Numbered from the stretch's first letter, positions 49,701 through 61,700 are shown. The stretch: DNA of 64,000 bases from Lytechinus pictus (GCF_037042905.1 NC_087246.1:33970001-34034000); one strand, 5' to 3'. Translations and numbers: made by a program. The notes: generated by a model not told the origin, from the letters alone.

Positions 49701-52700
49701 AGAATTATGGCGTTTGGAGAGGAAAAGTTCATTCAGTGGCCATAAAGGCCATGAAGGAAATTAAGTTCTTGTGGGAAGATGGCAATTAAATGTGCAAAAC
49801 ATTTGTTCACTTTTTATTTTAAGCGAATTACGTTAACAAACTGTAATTTTTAAACAAGATACACAATTAAAAATTAAAACTCAAAGGAAGACCAACCCCC
49901 CCCCCCAAAAAAAAAACGATTTTTGAAAGCTTTTGAATTGCATGGTAATTCCTATACAAAGAAAAAAAATCGAATTAAGGTTACCGATGGATTGACAAAC
50001 ACTTAATCTATTCTTTTCTTGATAAAGATGAGTACTTAGTAGCTTTATTGCATACACAAAATGCAGATATCTCACATTCTATTCTTCACAGGCTCCATCT
50101 GTTCCAATCCTGTATTTCAATACACATATGAAACGACTATACATCAAACTGGTTTTCAAAGCGTTATAAACCACGAAACAGAACTGGATGTATTTTGCGG
50201 TAGATTTTTTTTCGATGTTCACATCACAAAGACTTGAGGTAGAGCTGGAAACTATCAATTTTGACTGTTTGATGTAAGACTTACGATTACAGAGCAACCT
50301 CATAGTAATTTACTAATTACTCTTAACTTTGTTTACCCTCGAAGTCTATGTCATCGTGGTTTTGATGACCGAATGAGAGGGGCATTATGGGTAATTTCTA
50401 AAAGTTTAAAGACGTGGAACGTCAGTGCATTTCCGACTTTGATTTTAGGGACCGTCAAAGTATTACTCGTCTCTACTTAATTTGGTTATTTCGAGGCTCT
50501 GTACGTAAAGAATGGTTTGACGTTTACAGTAGCTGAGACAACTAATCGTTTCAGTCTTGAACAAGATTTTATCACAAAATATGGGCAAATTCTGCATAAC
50601 TTTGAGGTGCAAAATAAGGGTTAAAAAGCCAACATGAGACACTGTTTTGTGAAATATGCACTGTATGCGATTGTATTTACGTATATTTATTTCATAGTGT
50701 AATTTTAATATATTAAAACTGATTTTCTTTCGTTTCGAGTTATACTTAATGTCTTAGGTGTTTTAAATTTGAGTTCGTATCAAAATTCGATTCGATCGTT
50801 TCTTATAATCCTTTTCTCTTTTATTCTCGGGCGCACTGCGTGGTAAGCAAACTTTGCCCTTCAGGCTTTAACATTCGTCTCTCCTTTGAACTATTAAATG
50901 GATAACTCCGCGTTATAATCGCGGTTACTTTCACATTTTTTCTTAATTGTATAAAAAGGAGATCTCTCTCCCACTCTCTCTTTCTAATTCCCTTTCCCTT
51001 CTCCCCTCTTTTTGCTTGTGACCCTTGCTAATTGATACCAGTATTCTTCCTTGTAGCCCTCCTCATCTGAAGGGGTGATAAAACTCGAAAGATAGAGAAT
51101 GAAAAAAAAAATGCATTACAAAAAGGGGTGGGCTGGTTAATACCGTAATGCCCCTCTTTTTTTGTAGGGAGAAAAATCTACTTTCAGGTCCCTTATACCT
51201 CACTACCTCCCCACCCCATCAATACATCATCGTGCCACTGCTGCCCTTCTTACCCCTTATCATTTTCACGGGGTAGGTGACTCAGCCTCAGTCAGCGCCT
51301 TTTTGGTCTAGAACCCTTTCTCGGTTCTTTCTCGACGCCTGCATGTTAAGAAATACATTTCCCTTGTTTCCACGACGACTGGAACAAACAAGACTTGAAG
51401 AGCCACGAACATCTCTGAGTTGAAACACTTTTTTTTGCTAAGAATCAGACAGTTTTGGGCCATCGTTGTCTATATTTAGCCTCCTCCCCGACGGGTGCCT
51501 CTTACTTATATAGCATACGCGGTGATATCCTGAGGGAACTTGATCTAGTCGTCAAAAGTCATATAATTTTATCACCCATACGGATAAACATGAGCAAAAG
51601 TATCAAAATAAATTTCTTAATTTCACCGACTTTGTATCATCTTTTGAGCAATAAAATCAGATTTTATTTTTTCTAATGGATAGTTTGAAAGGTTATCGTA
51701 TGTATTTTTGTCAAAATTAGAATTTTTGACATTTCATATCAGATTTAGTTTCAGTAAAAATGTTATTGAGTGAAATCAATCACTACACTCTAAAAACAAA
51801 TCAGTCAAAATGATTAGTTAATAGGGTCAGCTGGGTGCAATTGCATATTATTTTAGTCATATTTGACTATTTTCTAGTTGTATTTTACTAGAACAGAGTT
51901 ATTTCTAACTAGAAATGTGACTAGCATATTAGTTGCACCCAGCTGACTATTTGTCTAGTCAATTTGACTGATTTGTTTTAAGAGTGTGCTGAGCCAATTT
52001 TCATTTCATGAATTTAGTATTAACAGTGGTAAAAATGAACTAGATTTTAAACATGGTGCATCAGTTCTACAAATTAAATTTAAAAATGCGAATGCGAATC
52101 AAAATATCTAATCGCATTTTCTATAAGTTACTATGTTCCTTAGGGGTGGCATTTCTAAAATCAAACCACTTTTAAAGGAAAATTTGGTGCAAATTATGAT
52201 CTTGAAAAATATATTTACAGGCAGGTTCAGCCACCAACCCACTACAATACAGCAGCAAAATATTAATAGCATAATATTTTATCCCTTTTTATCCTATAGA
52301 GAACTACAAGCTGAACTACATAGAGGTGGAAATAGGACCACCAAAGGCGCGGTATCTGTAAGTATTCTAATGAATTGATATATATATTTTTAATTACGAT
52401 TTGTCTTGAAATTATCATAATTTCTCTCTATTCATCTCATTCAATATTGTGCTCTCAGATAGTTCAGTTGATAACTTAATGAAACTCAATATAAGGCAAC
52501 TCATTCTAGGTAAAATCGTATACATTACTTTTTAAGTTTTAAAAGACTATAATGTTGACCAGAAGATATGCATGTGTACTCTGTTTATACTCGTTAATTC
52601 GGTTAGTTGATTAAATAAAATACACCTTCTTCACCCACTGAAGTGTATTTCGTCCAGGTACACTGCAAAAACTGTGGTGTTAAAACTGACACCAGTTGGT

Positions 52701-55700
52701 GTTAATAGAGGACCACACCCCGAGGTTTAAAAATTACAACATAGAGATTGAACGTAACACCAACGAGTGTAAATGCAACAACCAAAGGTGTTGTAATAAC
52801 ACCTAAAGGTGTTAAACTAACACCATCAATTTAACACCGGAGTAATATAACTGGTGTGGTCCTCTATGTACACCGGTTAACACCACAGTTTTTGCTGTGT
52901 ACATCTATTAATATATTGGATACTCATTTGATACATGGGGAGCTTGAAATGAAAGGACGTGTAGGATGTTTCAACCGACAAAGTCTAATTTATCCGACAG
53001 TTACCATAGTAACAGTCAGGCACCTGTGTGCCTCTCAGCCAATCATAACCAAGCAAAGTTGTCAAATCTGATAAAATGCCAGATGACAAATCTTGATGAA
53101 AGACTACACCTACAGGGAATGACAAAATATACGTAGATCGATATCTTGTCAAAGGACGTTAGTGCTCGATGGGATTCGAACCCACAACCCGTAGATTAAG
53201 AGTCAAGATACAGAACAACTACACTGCGACACCTCCCTCCAATATACGCTTTAAAAATATATGTTATTGCTTTCTGTTTACAGTGAGAATGGAGAACCTT
53301 TACCCTTGATGAAAGTAGCACCTGACGGTGGAAAAGTCAAATATAGCACCATCGTCTTTCCAGACAAAGAGAAGGAGAAAGAGAAAAGGTAAGTGAGGGG
53401 GCAATTTCATCTCTTATTTGATGTATATGGCATAAATGATAAAATGTCTTGCTCAAACGCGTCTGTATTATGTGATACTGTAATTTAAAAAAAAATAATT
53501 TCACACCTAGTTACCAATAATGCATATAGCATTTCAATTTTGTTAAAGCAGGATAAAAGAGCATTGTAGATTAAATGCCTTGCTCTCGGGCATAGCTGCC
53601 GCGGCCGGGGATCGAACCCGGACTTTTTCATGTATAGCCAGGCGCCTTAGACCACTCGGCAACGGCACCTCCAGTGATTACTCACTGTAATTACACCAAC
53701 GAAGTCGATACCAAACCGATACACCATTCAAAATTAGCTTTGATCGGTCTGGAGTCGGTCGCGTAGATGACTATATAAGAGAGCGACCCCCCTCTCCCCG
53801 TCTAGTATAAAGTCAGTAGCCTTAGTCAACTCGACCACAAAAAAGAATCTACACTGAAAAAAACACTGGTTAAAATTTTAAGCACGTTGTATAAAGCCGT
53901 TCCTCTAACAACTATTCGTTACGGGGTTTTTTTGGATAAAAAATAAAGGTCGTTCCTCTAACAACTATTCGTTATGTTTTTAAACAATTTAAAAAAAGTT
54001 TTAAGCAAGCTGTTTAAGAATTCCAAACCATGTCATTTTTTTAACAATTGTATACAAGTTTAAACAACAACTTGTTAGAGTGACGTGCTTAAAGAACGTG
54101 CTAATTTGTTGTTTACTGTGTAACATCAAGTGATAATTTAATTGATATTGGCCTACAAGCGATGGTCGTATAACAGGAACGACATCCTTGATTCATTTGG
54201 GAATGTTTATATTTTCCAATATACATGGTAAAGGGTTTCCGAAAGTTTTTTGCTTTGATGCTTCAAGCCTTTCACATAATGCCACACACTTAAAATGTTG
54301 GGCAACATACTGTCCACTGTGTTGGGTAATATATGTTGGTAAAATATATATATATATTCTTGGCAATTATTATCCAATTGAGCAAATTTATAACACAAGT
54401 CTTAGTTTTTATTACCCAATTTGGACAGATTTTAACCAATAGTTGTGTGGACAGTATGTTGCCCAGTTACGGTAAAAAATTGGGCCTTTTTTGCCCATCC
54501 TTTTTAAGAGTGCATTACTGCATGATCCCTTTAGTAAAACATATTTGTTCAAAGCGTCTTGATCTTTATAACTTGATTCATTTCTTAATTGCTTTAACTT
54601 CGGATTTCATTTTTATTACCATACGTGGGAATTTGTGCGCACTCTAAGAACACCGAGTAAAATTTTACCCAATATTGGGTAAAAAGGGAACATGCATGTT
54701 TGCTGGGTAATTTTTTCCCCCAATATTGGGCAAAATACATGTTTGAAGGGTAAATTTCAACGCAACATTGCGTAAAATTTACAAAATATTTGGTATCTTT
54801 TTACCAACCAACATGCATGTTCCCATTTTACCCAATATTGGGTAAACCTTTTTTTTAAGAGTGTAAGATAAGGTTGGTGTAAGATAAGTAACAGGAATAA
54901 AAACAAAGTTTTAGATAATAGCTATCCCTATAGCATAGAGAGAACCTTTGGAATCATAACCTTTACCGCTACAGATTCTCTGAAGTGATTGCACCTGATT
55001 TAAAATAGCTCGAGGGGGCGGGTAAAAAGGAAAAATGATAGGAAGTGCAATGGAACTTGCATGAAATCTGAGGGCGGTTTACAATCTTACAGGAAACATG
55101 TTGAGATATATTGGAAAATACCCTTTCTTGTACATGCAGTTTTTTGTTGATGCCCACTCATGATGAAAGTCAGCAAGATAGTACAACAATTATAATGACA
55201 ATGATACCCCTAAACCTACACAGTGATTACTCACTAGATTGAAGAAATTAAACAAAAAATGTATGGATTGTCATCCAAGAAGTTCGATCGTCAATCATTC
55301 TGTTCCGCCCCTTTCACATTTCGTGATGCGACTGCTTACAACCGTTGCGATTGTGTGCAACGTATATAGTGGCCAAATGATCGCACGAGCAATCGTGAAA
55401 GCCCCTTTACTGTAGAAACGTACTTATAAAAAGGAATGTTGTAAGCAATAAAAAGAACAACTTCTAACACGACCAAGTAATTGGCTATTCATGCTATAGG
55501 AATTTTGTATGAGACTGTATAAAAAAAAAAAAATTATGATGCATTATATAGGTAAGGAAGCATGAAACGTTTCAGCAGTTCGGAGGATTGCGTCATGAAA
55601 GGATTTGTCGAATATCATCCGACACGGCATGTTTTATTCTAGTTACCATAGCAACAATCAGACACCCGTGCTTCTTGGCCAATCAAAACCAAGGAATAGT

Positions 55701-58700
55701 TTTCAGATCTGACCACTTGTCAGAGGACAGATGTGGATGAAACGCTATAAATACAGGGGACTCTAAAAAGCTAGTGCTATTCAAGATGGCGCCGGCACTT
55801 AGCATCAATTAAGCCTTTGAATTGTGATATGACAGATCGAGGAAGGGGTGTAGCTGACACAGTCTTCCTGTCTTACGTAATGAAGTGGAAATACTCCTTC
55901 TCTACTTCCACACTTAATTTCCCGAGACACTCAGAGACAACGAACGTCATTTCGTTCAATCGTTCCAGTAAAATTGCCTGAAGCTTTGAAGTCATTCTGA
56001 TCAGAGAATCCTAGGTTTCTAAACTCTTCAAGACTGTATTAAAAAAATGTATTATTATTATTATTATTCTTTTTTGGGGGATGAGGTATTTAATTTTGTC
56101 CAAAATTGGTTTCTTATCTACAAAAAACGATAGACGGTGGATGGAGGTACACAGGGTCGACATCTCTTTCCTCGTAAATATGATAAGCAAACAAAGAGGA
56201 AGAAGAAAAAGAAGAAGAAGAAGAAGAAGGAGAAGAGGAGGAGGAGGGAGAGGGAGAAGAGGAATTAGAAGAGTAAGAAGGAAATAAAAAGAAGAAGAAG
56301 AAGAAGAAGCTGAAGAAGTACATGTATTTATTTCCCAAATAGGTCAAAATTATTTTGCTATTTTCTTGTATTTACATTTCCAAGGGTGGGCGGGCATATT
56401 CTAATGGGCTTGCTGTTGGCTGCATTTACTTCATATATATATATATATATATATTATTTCTTTCTAATCCTGTTTCATTTCATCTTCGCAAAACATTTTT
56501 TTCTAGCTTTCAAGAGCATTTCTATCATGTTACAGGATGTGAATTGTAGAAGAGCGTTTGCGTGAGACATCCACCCACACTCCCTTCCATATTTGTCTTT
56601 AAAAAAAAATCATCCCCGTCTCTCCCATCCCCTCTCTCACCCCTTTTTTTTTTGCTCTCTTCTTTTTTTTTTTAACCTGGTTTTCTGTGAAATTGTTATC
56701 TGTATAATTTTCCTACTAAAAAGATACTGGATGTTTAAGTCTTTTCAAGCATTTACTTGTGAACCATAATGCCGCGCAGTGCAGGACGGGAAGGTGTGGA
56801 TGAAAGAGTTTTTATGTCTCCCACTTTGGTGACACGACATTTGCTCCTACGAAAATTTTTACAATTCCGGGCATAATTTCGTCTAAGACGTACAGGGTTA
56901 AGGTTGCAATAGGGTTTTATGTTAGGTTTAGGGTATAGTGTTAGACCCACGGTTGAAGTTGGTCATTCGATTAGTGTGTGGAATTCAGAGCGGAGCAGTT
57001 GTCGCCGGAGCAAACTTTCCTGTCGTACTCCCTCTAACACCCCCTCTCTCTTTCTCTGTCTCTCTGTTTCTCTTCCCACACAATCTGATTTTCATTTATT
57101 TAAGTGTTTCTCAGTCTTTACCTTTTTTTCGTCTCTGTCTTTTCTTTCTCCATCCCCTCTCCTGTAAAAAAAACCCAAACCTCACGAGAAAGATTACCCC
57201 ACACAGTTCTTTATGGGGAGGGGGAGGGGCTGGACAAAGAAATAGAAAAGAGAGGGGAATATTTCATTCTTTATTATTACCGATACAAATAACCCCCCAG
57301 TCCAACCATAAAGAAATAGTCATTTTCTCCGAGGTCAACCCTCACCCACCACACCCCCTCTCTCACGGTCGTATCGCCACCCGTCTATCCCCGCATCCCG
57401 AGTCCTAGGTCCTTCCCATAGCGATACACTCATCTCTGGCTGACGGCATACGAGTGACGATGAGTAATCGACAAAGTTCGTCTACCTTAAACATCCGTTG
57501 TCAAACAAAACAAAAAACCAATGAGTTCCCAAAGTTTCTTCGTCTTCACCCACAACAAACTATTATTCTAAGAAAATGATATACGTCACACAACCTTGTA
57601 ATGCTTTGATATTGAGAATTGTATGTATTTGATTATGGGGTGGTTGTGGGTGTGGGGGAGTGGTGGGGGCACTCACGGTTTGTACTCTGATTGTAATCTA
57701 TAATCTTTATGTTCAACCACAGGTGTATAAACCTTGGCGTGTGTCCAGATAACAATGCTTTCTGAAATCGAACATGAAGGATAAAGTGTGTATACCCAAG
57801 AAATGTGTAGTTATTGTTTATAGGCTTAGTTGCTATGATAATGTTGTCCCTGTATCCTAACCACCATGACTAAGAATCTTGATCGCACAATCATGAGAAG
57901 TATATATCAAGAATATTGATCCTGATATACTAGCCAAGAAAAAACTTAGAAGCGAAGATTACAAAAGTAAAAAGAAAAAAAAGGCTTATTTAAAGTCACG
58001 TGGTTATCTATCCAAGATAAGGTGTCTGTTTTTATAAATATTTACAATATTCTGGTCACCTTATATCTACCATGGAAACACTAATTTTGATTCACGGTAT
58101 TTATACCCTAATTTCAAATAATAATCTGAATAGCAATTATTGATGAAACGGACCCTTGATTTTAATTTTCCAATTTTCAGCCCGAACTTTGTTTACCAAT
58201 AGTGTTATCTGATAGTATTATATGTGTTTATTTTCTCCCCACTTGATCTATTCAGTTCAGACAAGAAATCAAGAGAGGACACGTCGTCGTCATCGTCCAC
58301 CGGTTCTTCCACATCTTCATCAGATCGAAGATCCAGTAACTCAGGTCGGGGTCTCATCAAAGGGTCTACCTTGGCGCAGAAGACAGCAGCCATCACAAAG
58401 ACATTGTCAGGCCTAACCAGCAAGCTCACCTTATCCTCCTCACATTCATCGTCGTCCCATGATAAATCGCCCCCGCAGACGTCGACGGCGACTGCAGCGG
58501 CGGTTGCGGCGATATCAGCGCTCTCGGCACCACCGAACAGACCACCGCCCATGCCGGACTTGTCGGATGTGAGCAAGATTCGACCCCAGCCGTTGGGGGA
58601 GGAGAGTGAACCCAAGGAAGTGGTGACCGGGATCAAGAGCAGCGGATCGATAACAGGGAACGGTGGACGATCACATGCGAAACTTGAGAGGAAGGAAAGC

Positions 58701-58727
58701 TATAAAAATGTCAAGCAGGAGAGAAAG
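39593..58727 (+). CDS. Unrecognised protein with Tyr motifs and a Ser-rich region, partial gene
   Basis: Four exons join in phase: 39593-39644, 52300-52357, 53284-53388 and 58256-58727, each with GT-AG borders (phases 1, 2, 2, then 0 at the exit). The predicted start is ATG at 39,599 in a good context (G at -3 and +4). The order is MGYSPPVNIDPAPLG, ENYKLNYIEVEIGPPKARYL, then VKYSTIVFPDKEKEKEK, then a Ser-rich disordered stretch, GSTLAQKTAAITKTLSGLTS, an Ala/Pro segment and a basic KLERKESYKNVKQERK exit. LNYIEVEI and VKYSTIVF resemble SH2-binding tyrosine sites of IRS/FRS2/Gab docking proteins. No PH or PTB domain is visible, so the family is unassigned. The gene continues past 58,727. Confidence 0.55.
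41710..41762. repeat. (TA)n dinucleotide run
   Basis: Alternating TA interrupted once by TT near 41,730, running into gatatcag. It follows a short repeat with cccggctttagctcgagctg. Confidence 0.9.
43568..43740. repeat. Repeat with G/C runs, tandem gcccccctg(a)cgag units and a T tract
   Basis: gcgtacctacgggggg is followed by three related blocks with ccccctgacgag or ccccctggcgag, then about 30 T. It resembles fragments near 25,080 and 37,816, which also pair a tacg motif with a C-run. I cannot place it in a named family. Confidence 0.5.
46145..46383. mobile_element. Palindromic MITE, family A copy 1
   Basis: The left part atgttgggcaacatactgtc and the right part acagtatgttgccc-like (aagtatgttgcccagt) are inverted. 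The right tip reads cttttaaagagtgt. It matches the element at 54,290 over most of its length. Confidence 0.75.
48735..49320. mobile_element. 586-bp palindromic MITE with TTAA ends
   Basis: The left end TTAAAGGGATGGTCCAGCC and the inverted right end TTAAAGGGATTGTCCAGG are followed inward by mirrored segments (agtagaattcactgagcaaa and its inverse; aatattttgtgaaa; atgatgtcacatc). Ends starting with TTAA suit a piggyBac-type target, but TTAA may belong to element or target. Confidence 0.8.
51785..51987. mobile_element. Palindromic MITE, ACACTCT ends
   Basis: A 203-bp element. The left acactctaaaaacaaatcag and the inverted right acactcttaaaacaaatcag match, and the symmetry continues through gtcagctgggtgcaa on both sides. 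It lies about 310 bp before the exon at 52,300. Confidence 0.85.
52300..52357 (+). CDS. Second gene, 58-bp exon with LNYIEVEI motif
   Basis: Acceptor cctatag, donor gtaagt. In the chosen frame it reads NYKLNYIEVEIGPPKARY plus two bases. The other two frames either hit a stop inside or run into TGA at the next exon, so the frame is set by continuity. The Tyr followed by hydrophobic residues at +1 and +3 is a plausible SH2-binding site. Confidence 0.6.
52658..52902. mobile_element. Palindromic MITE, GTACACTGCAAAAACTG ends
   Basis: The left tacactgcaaaaactgtggt and the inverted right tacacagcaaaaactgtggt match. The halves also mirror tagaggaccacacc. The interior holds several ggtgttaa and ttaacacc words. 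It lies between two exons of the second gene. Confidence 0.85.
52949..53114. mobile_element. Short MITE with GTTTCA ends, copy 2
   Basis: Contains atgtttcaaccgacaaagtc, a ttaccatagtaacagtca centre, ccaatcataaccaagcaaag and gatgaaagactacacc. It is the relative of the elements at 3,351 and 55,560. Confidence 0.6.
53162..53237 (-). mobile_element. tRNA-Lys-like pseudogene or SINE head
   Basis: The minus strand reads a tRNA-like sequence with gactcttaatc in the anticodon position (CTT, Lys-like) and a perfect B box GGTTCGAATCC. The acceptor stem halves (ggaggtg and cgagcac) do not pair, so this is not a functional tRNA gene as it stands. It lies about 45 bp upstream of the exon at 53,284. Confidence 0.55.
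53284..53388 (+). CDS. Second gene, exon with VKYSTIV motif
   Basis: Acceptor ctgtttacag, donor AG/gtaagt. The T at its start completes CTT from the previous exon. It reads ENGEPLPLMKVAPDGGKVKY, then STIVFPDKEKEKEK. VKYSTIV matches the loose ITIM-like pattern (V/I/L)xYxx(I/V/L). The end is a Lys/Glu repeat. Confidence 0.65.
53595..53669 (-). mobile_element. tRNA-like sequence with intact A and B boxes
   Basis: The minus strand gives ttgccgagtggtctaaggcg (A-box region, Leu/Ser-like) and ggttcgatccccgg (B box). The possible acceptor stem gtgccgt/gcggcag pairs at about five of seven positions. It lacks the long variable arm expected of Leu or Ser tRNAs. It may be a SINE head or a decayed tRNA. 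It lies in the intron 200 bp after the exon at 53,388. Confidence 0.5.
53848..54122. mobile_element. MITE with ACACTGAAAAAAAC-type end
   Basis: Starts ctacactgaaaaaaacactgg and ends in gtttactgtgtaa. The interior has repeated taacaactattcgtta blocks and inverted ttaagcacgt / acgtgcttaa words (53,878 and about 54,083). Arms are weakly conserved. Confidence 0.6.
54286..54513. mobile_element. Palindromic MITE, family A copy 2
   Basis: Second copy of the 46,145 element: the same atgttgggcaacatactgtc start, central ggcaattattatccaatt and aatttggacagattttaacc, and the tip ctttttaagagtgc. Confidence 0.75.
54637..54865. mobile_element. Palindromic MITE with ACTCTAAGAA ends
   Basis: The left cactctaagaacaccgagta and the right tttttaagagtgta are inverted at the tips. 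The halves mirror ttttacccaatattgggtaa and aacatgcatgtt. Confidence 0.75.
55560..55778. mobile_element. Short MITE with ATGAAACG ends, copy 3
   Basis: catgaaacgtttcag at the left and gatgaaacgctataaatacag at the right flank a ttaccatagcaacaatcaga centre and a gccaatcaaaaccaaggaat segment shared with the elements at 3.35 and 52.95 kb. Confidence 0.6.
56195..56313. repeat. GAA/GGA purine triplet run
   Basis: A purine-only stretch of GAA and GGA units over about 115 bp on the plus strand, interrupted near 56,263-56,285. It could form triplex-type DNA. Short Arg-rich and Ser-rich frames over it are artefacts. Confidence 0.85.
58256..58727 (+). CDS. Second gene, 472-bp exon encoding a Ser-rich region
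   Basis: Acceptor ctattcag, donor AAG/gtattc. The entry phase matches the previous exon (AG+T gives Ser). Open for 157 codons: Ser/Asp/Lys-rich at first, then GSTLAQKTAAITKTLSGLTS, a Ser/His stretch, an Ala-rich stretch, PPNRPPPMPDLSDVSKIRP, and a basic end. Base composition is much richer in G and C than its surroundings, as expected of coding DNA. The protein is probably largely disordered. Confidence 0.75.
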
Positions 58728-61700
58728 GTATTCCATGCTTTCTGTTTTCTTGAAGTATACCCAAAATATTTATCTCCCGACTGGCGATAAAGCAGTCTGA
58801 AGAAATTCACAAGGAAGATTTCATATATTGCTTGGGAATTATGTTTCACAATATTATAAGGTAGAAAATTATGTCTGACGACCGATGATTTGTTATATTA
58901 GAAACTATTCAAACCAGACGCAAATGTGTCCGGACGTAGCTGGGACCCCCCTCCCCCCCCAAAAAAAAAAAGTAAACACACAAAGAGAAAATTTTACTAC
59001 GAACAAAGTAAGGAAAGAAATCTGAAATAAAACTTATGGTTTTGAAAAAGGGGGTGAAAAGAGCTATTATGTTTTACTTCGTGATGACGTGATAATTTTA
59101 TGAGCTCAAGGTTTGTACAAAAAAATCATCTGGTTCCGTCAGCATGTTCAGATTATGCTAATCGTACAGTTTCAGAGGAACATTTCGTGCAAAGTTCGAC
59201 AGAAATGCATGACCACATAAAAACACATACATTCGCATCGGACCGATATCGTAGCCGTGATGATAGATTCTTAGAAAAGGACCCGGGCGACCCTGGCGAG
59301 CAAAGCCAGAGATCTTTGCAAGCCTCTAGGAGATCTTTGAAGATTATTTTCTTGACGTAGGTCGGGATATGTGCGATTAGACAGATTTTGGATGTATAAG
59401 CCGAAAAGACTATTTCTAACTTCCATTTTAGGTACATGAACATGTCGGGGGGGAAAATCTTAAGGTAGAGTCAGGAATTGACAAAACCTTCATGAGTTGT
59501 GTCATAAAATAATGTTAGGACAAGTTCATGGCGGGTCAGAGCCCATCATAGAGAAATGTGTACCATCCCCAAAATAAAGATGAGTAAAAAATAAAATAGA
59601 ATAAATGAATGGACAAGTAAGTAAATCCTATCAGGGAGATCAGCCTTGCTTCAAACAGTGACAGACTGACGGACAATTCGATTAATCATTTTTCACATAA
59701 ATAATAGTACAAACAAAGCTAAAAACCTACATGCAACATCTTCATGGACATACAAACAAGCATGCAAGCAACTCCGTATTCTAACAGGCATGAAAGAGGA
59801 TTAATGCGATCAATCTATATTTTGCATGTTATTTTTATTGTTGATGTTTAATGAATATTTTGTTTTCAATCTCATTTCTCGTATTCCTTTTTTTTTCTTT
59901 CTCATGTTTGTATCTTACTTTTTGCTCTTTCTCTTCAAATCATCCATGATCTCAAATGGACAATAATATCTCACGTGATTTCAAGGGCTATATTATGATA
60001 GATCCTCGTTATAATTGTTAAACCAGCTGAATTTTCAATAATTTACTTTAATGGAATTTTGTCCAGAGTTACGGCAATGGTACTGCAAAAATCGACCTTC
60101 CCCCAAAGACATTGAAATAAATAATTTGGGAATAAAGGTCAACAATTTCCCCCATGTAGTACATAATTTATGACATGATTTTTGCCGTTATTCCCCGCGT
60201 TCTTTATATGATTCCGAGTTTTCATTGCTAAAAGAACGTTTATGTGAATTCATAAATTATCCGTTCTAGGTTAACATGGGAAAATTTCTACTTGTGATTG
60301 TGAAAATTATTATTGAATATAATTATAGGTGGGAAAGTAGTGATGTTACAGGAGTACCCTTTGGAGGATATCTTTGTTTTAAAAAGGTAACCGTGAAAAG
60401 ATTGTAGCCATATACCTTAGTATAATGTTCAATAAGGCTACAGTTTCACTAGCAAATCCGACTCCGGACCGATCATTAGACCCCACCCCCCACAAAAAAA
60501 AAGGGGGGGGGGGAATTACCTCGAGAAGATTTTTCGACAGTTTTGCACTTGAAAACCATGTTCTTCTTCTTCTTTTCTTCTTCTTCTTCTTTTATTTGCC
60601 TTTCAAATTTTGAGGAGGCAAAATATCTATTCTTGTCGACGAGAACCCCCTATACCTACATGTAGCTAGCACACTGCGACAGAAAAAAAGTTAAGGAAAA
60701 TATGTGTTATACCTTTCCTAAGAGGTTCTTGACAAAGCTTAAAATAAAATTCGTCTTTTAAAAATTAGATCTACTTAAAATACACGTGAAGATGCATAAT
60801 TGGGGGCTATTTATAGGATTAACTTAACCCGGGCAAATCTTCGCTGCTCCCCTAAAAAAACCCGCGCACTGCGCTCTTAAAACGGAAGCCATAGAGGGGG
60901 ATAACGAAGGGATTTAGGGTTGTCAAGGTCGGTAGAAACGAACGGAAGCTGATGATGATCCTTACCGTGATGACTGGCTTAATTAACTGACTGCATGCCG
61001 CTATGAACTCTTCTTGTACACGTGCGTAGGCCATTTGCTAGTTCATATAAAAAAAAAAAAATTTGGAGAAAAATTGTAATTTCAATTAAACCACTCCACC
61101 CACCATTGATGATTCCTTAAAATTGTGTCATTGTGTGTCATTCCAATATCAAACGTAACATCTTATGATTGCATACAGCGAATATAATAACACGGAAATG
61201 ATATTAAAGATGATTTGGATTCGATACTTCAAACAAACTAAAGCGCTTACTTATCCCCCGAAAATGCACGCAGAATAAACAAAACAAACTATAAAGGAAA
61301 GAAAGTGAATACGCTTTACATCGCTAAGGACATTATTTGCCATTGTCGTGATGTACATGTAAGTCGTAAGAACGACTTTTATTGTTACTATTCATTTCAT
61401 CATCATCAACATTATTATCACCATCATCGCCATCATCACCATAACCGCCATCATCGCCATCATCATCATCATCATCACCACCACCACCATCATAGACATG
61501 ATAGATGGATGGTAGTTCAAATAGGTTGCTATAGTGATGGCCAAATACCATCTTTCTTAATAATAATAATAATGATAGCACCAACATGCTTATAATAACA
61601 CATATCACTCCAAATGCGTCCCTATGCGCTTTTGAAGGAGACAGAAAAGGCAAAGAAAATGTGAAATTCGCTCTCAATCGTTTTTTAAATAAGTACGTTT

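Larger units (their letters stand above)
39645..52299 (+). other. Long intron of the second gene
   Basis: No further exon I can support, although small exons could be missed in 12.6 kb. Contents include a 3' tail-like AAT/ATT-flanked repeat at 41,590-41,700, a TA run at 41,710-41,760, a GGTTT run at 42,629-42,653, a G-rich/C-rich repeat at 43,568-43,740, and MITEs at 46.1, 48.7 and 51.8 kb. Confidence 0.45.
53389..58255 (+). other. Intron of the second gene, MITE-rich
   Basis: No exon supported. Apart from the elements listed separately it holds a GAA-type run, a pyrimidine-rich stretch at 56,575-56,690, TA units at 56,436-56,454, and a unique-looking stretch 57.2-58.2 kb. Confidence 0.45.

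Noticed and set aside
52133..52378. Alternative frame of the small exon reading ELQAELHRGGN
   Set aside because: It runs directly into a TGA when joined to the exon at 53,284; the LNYIEVEI frame continues.
58205..58636. Minus-strand frame of 143 codons opposite the Ser-rich exon
   Set aside because: Shadow of the plus-strand exon, whose GT-AG borders and phase fit the upstream exons.
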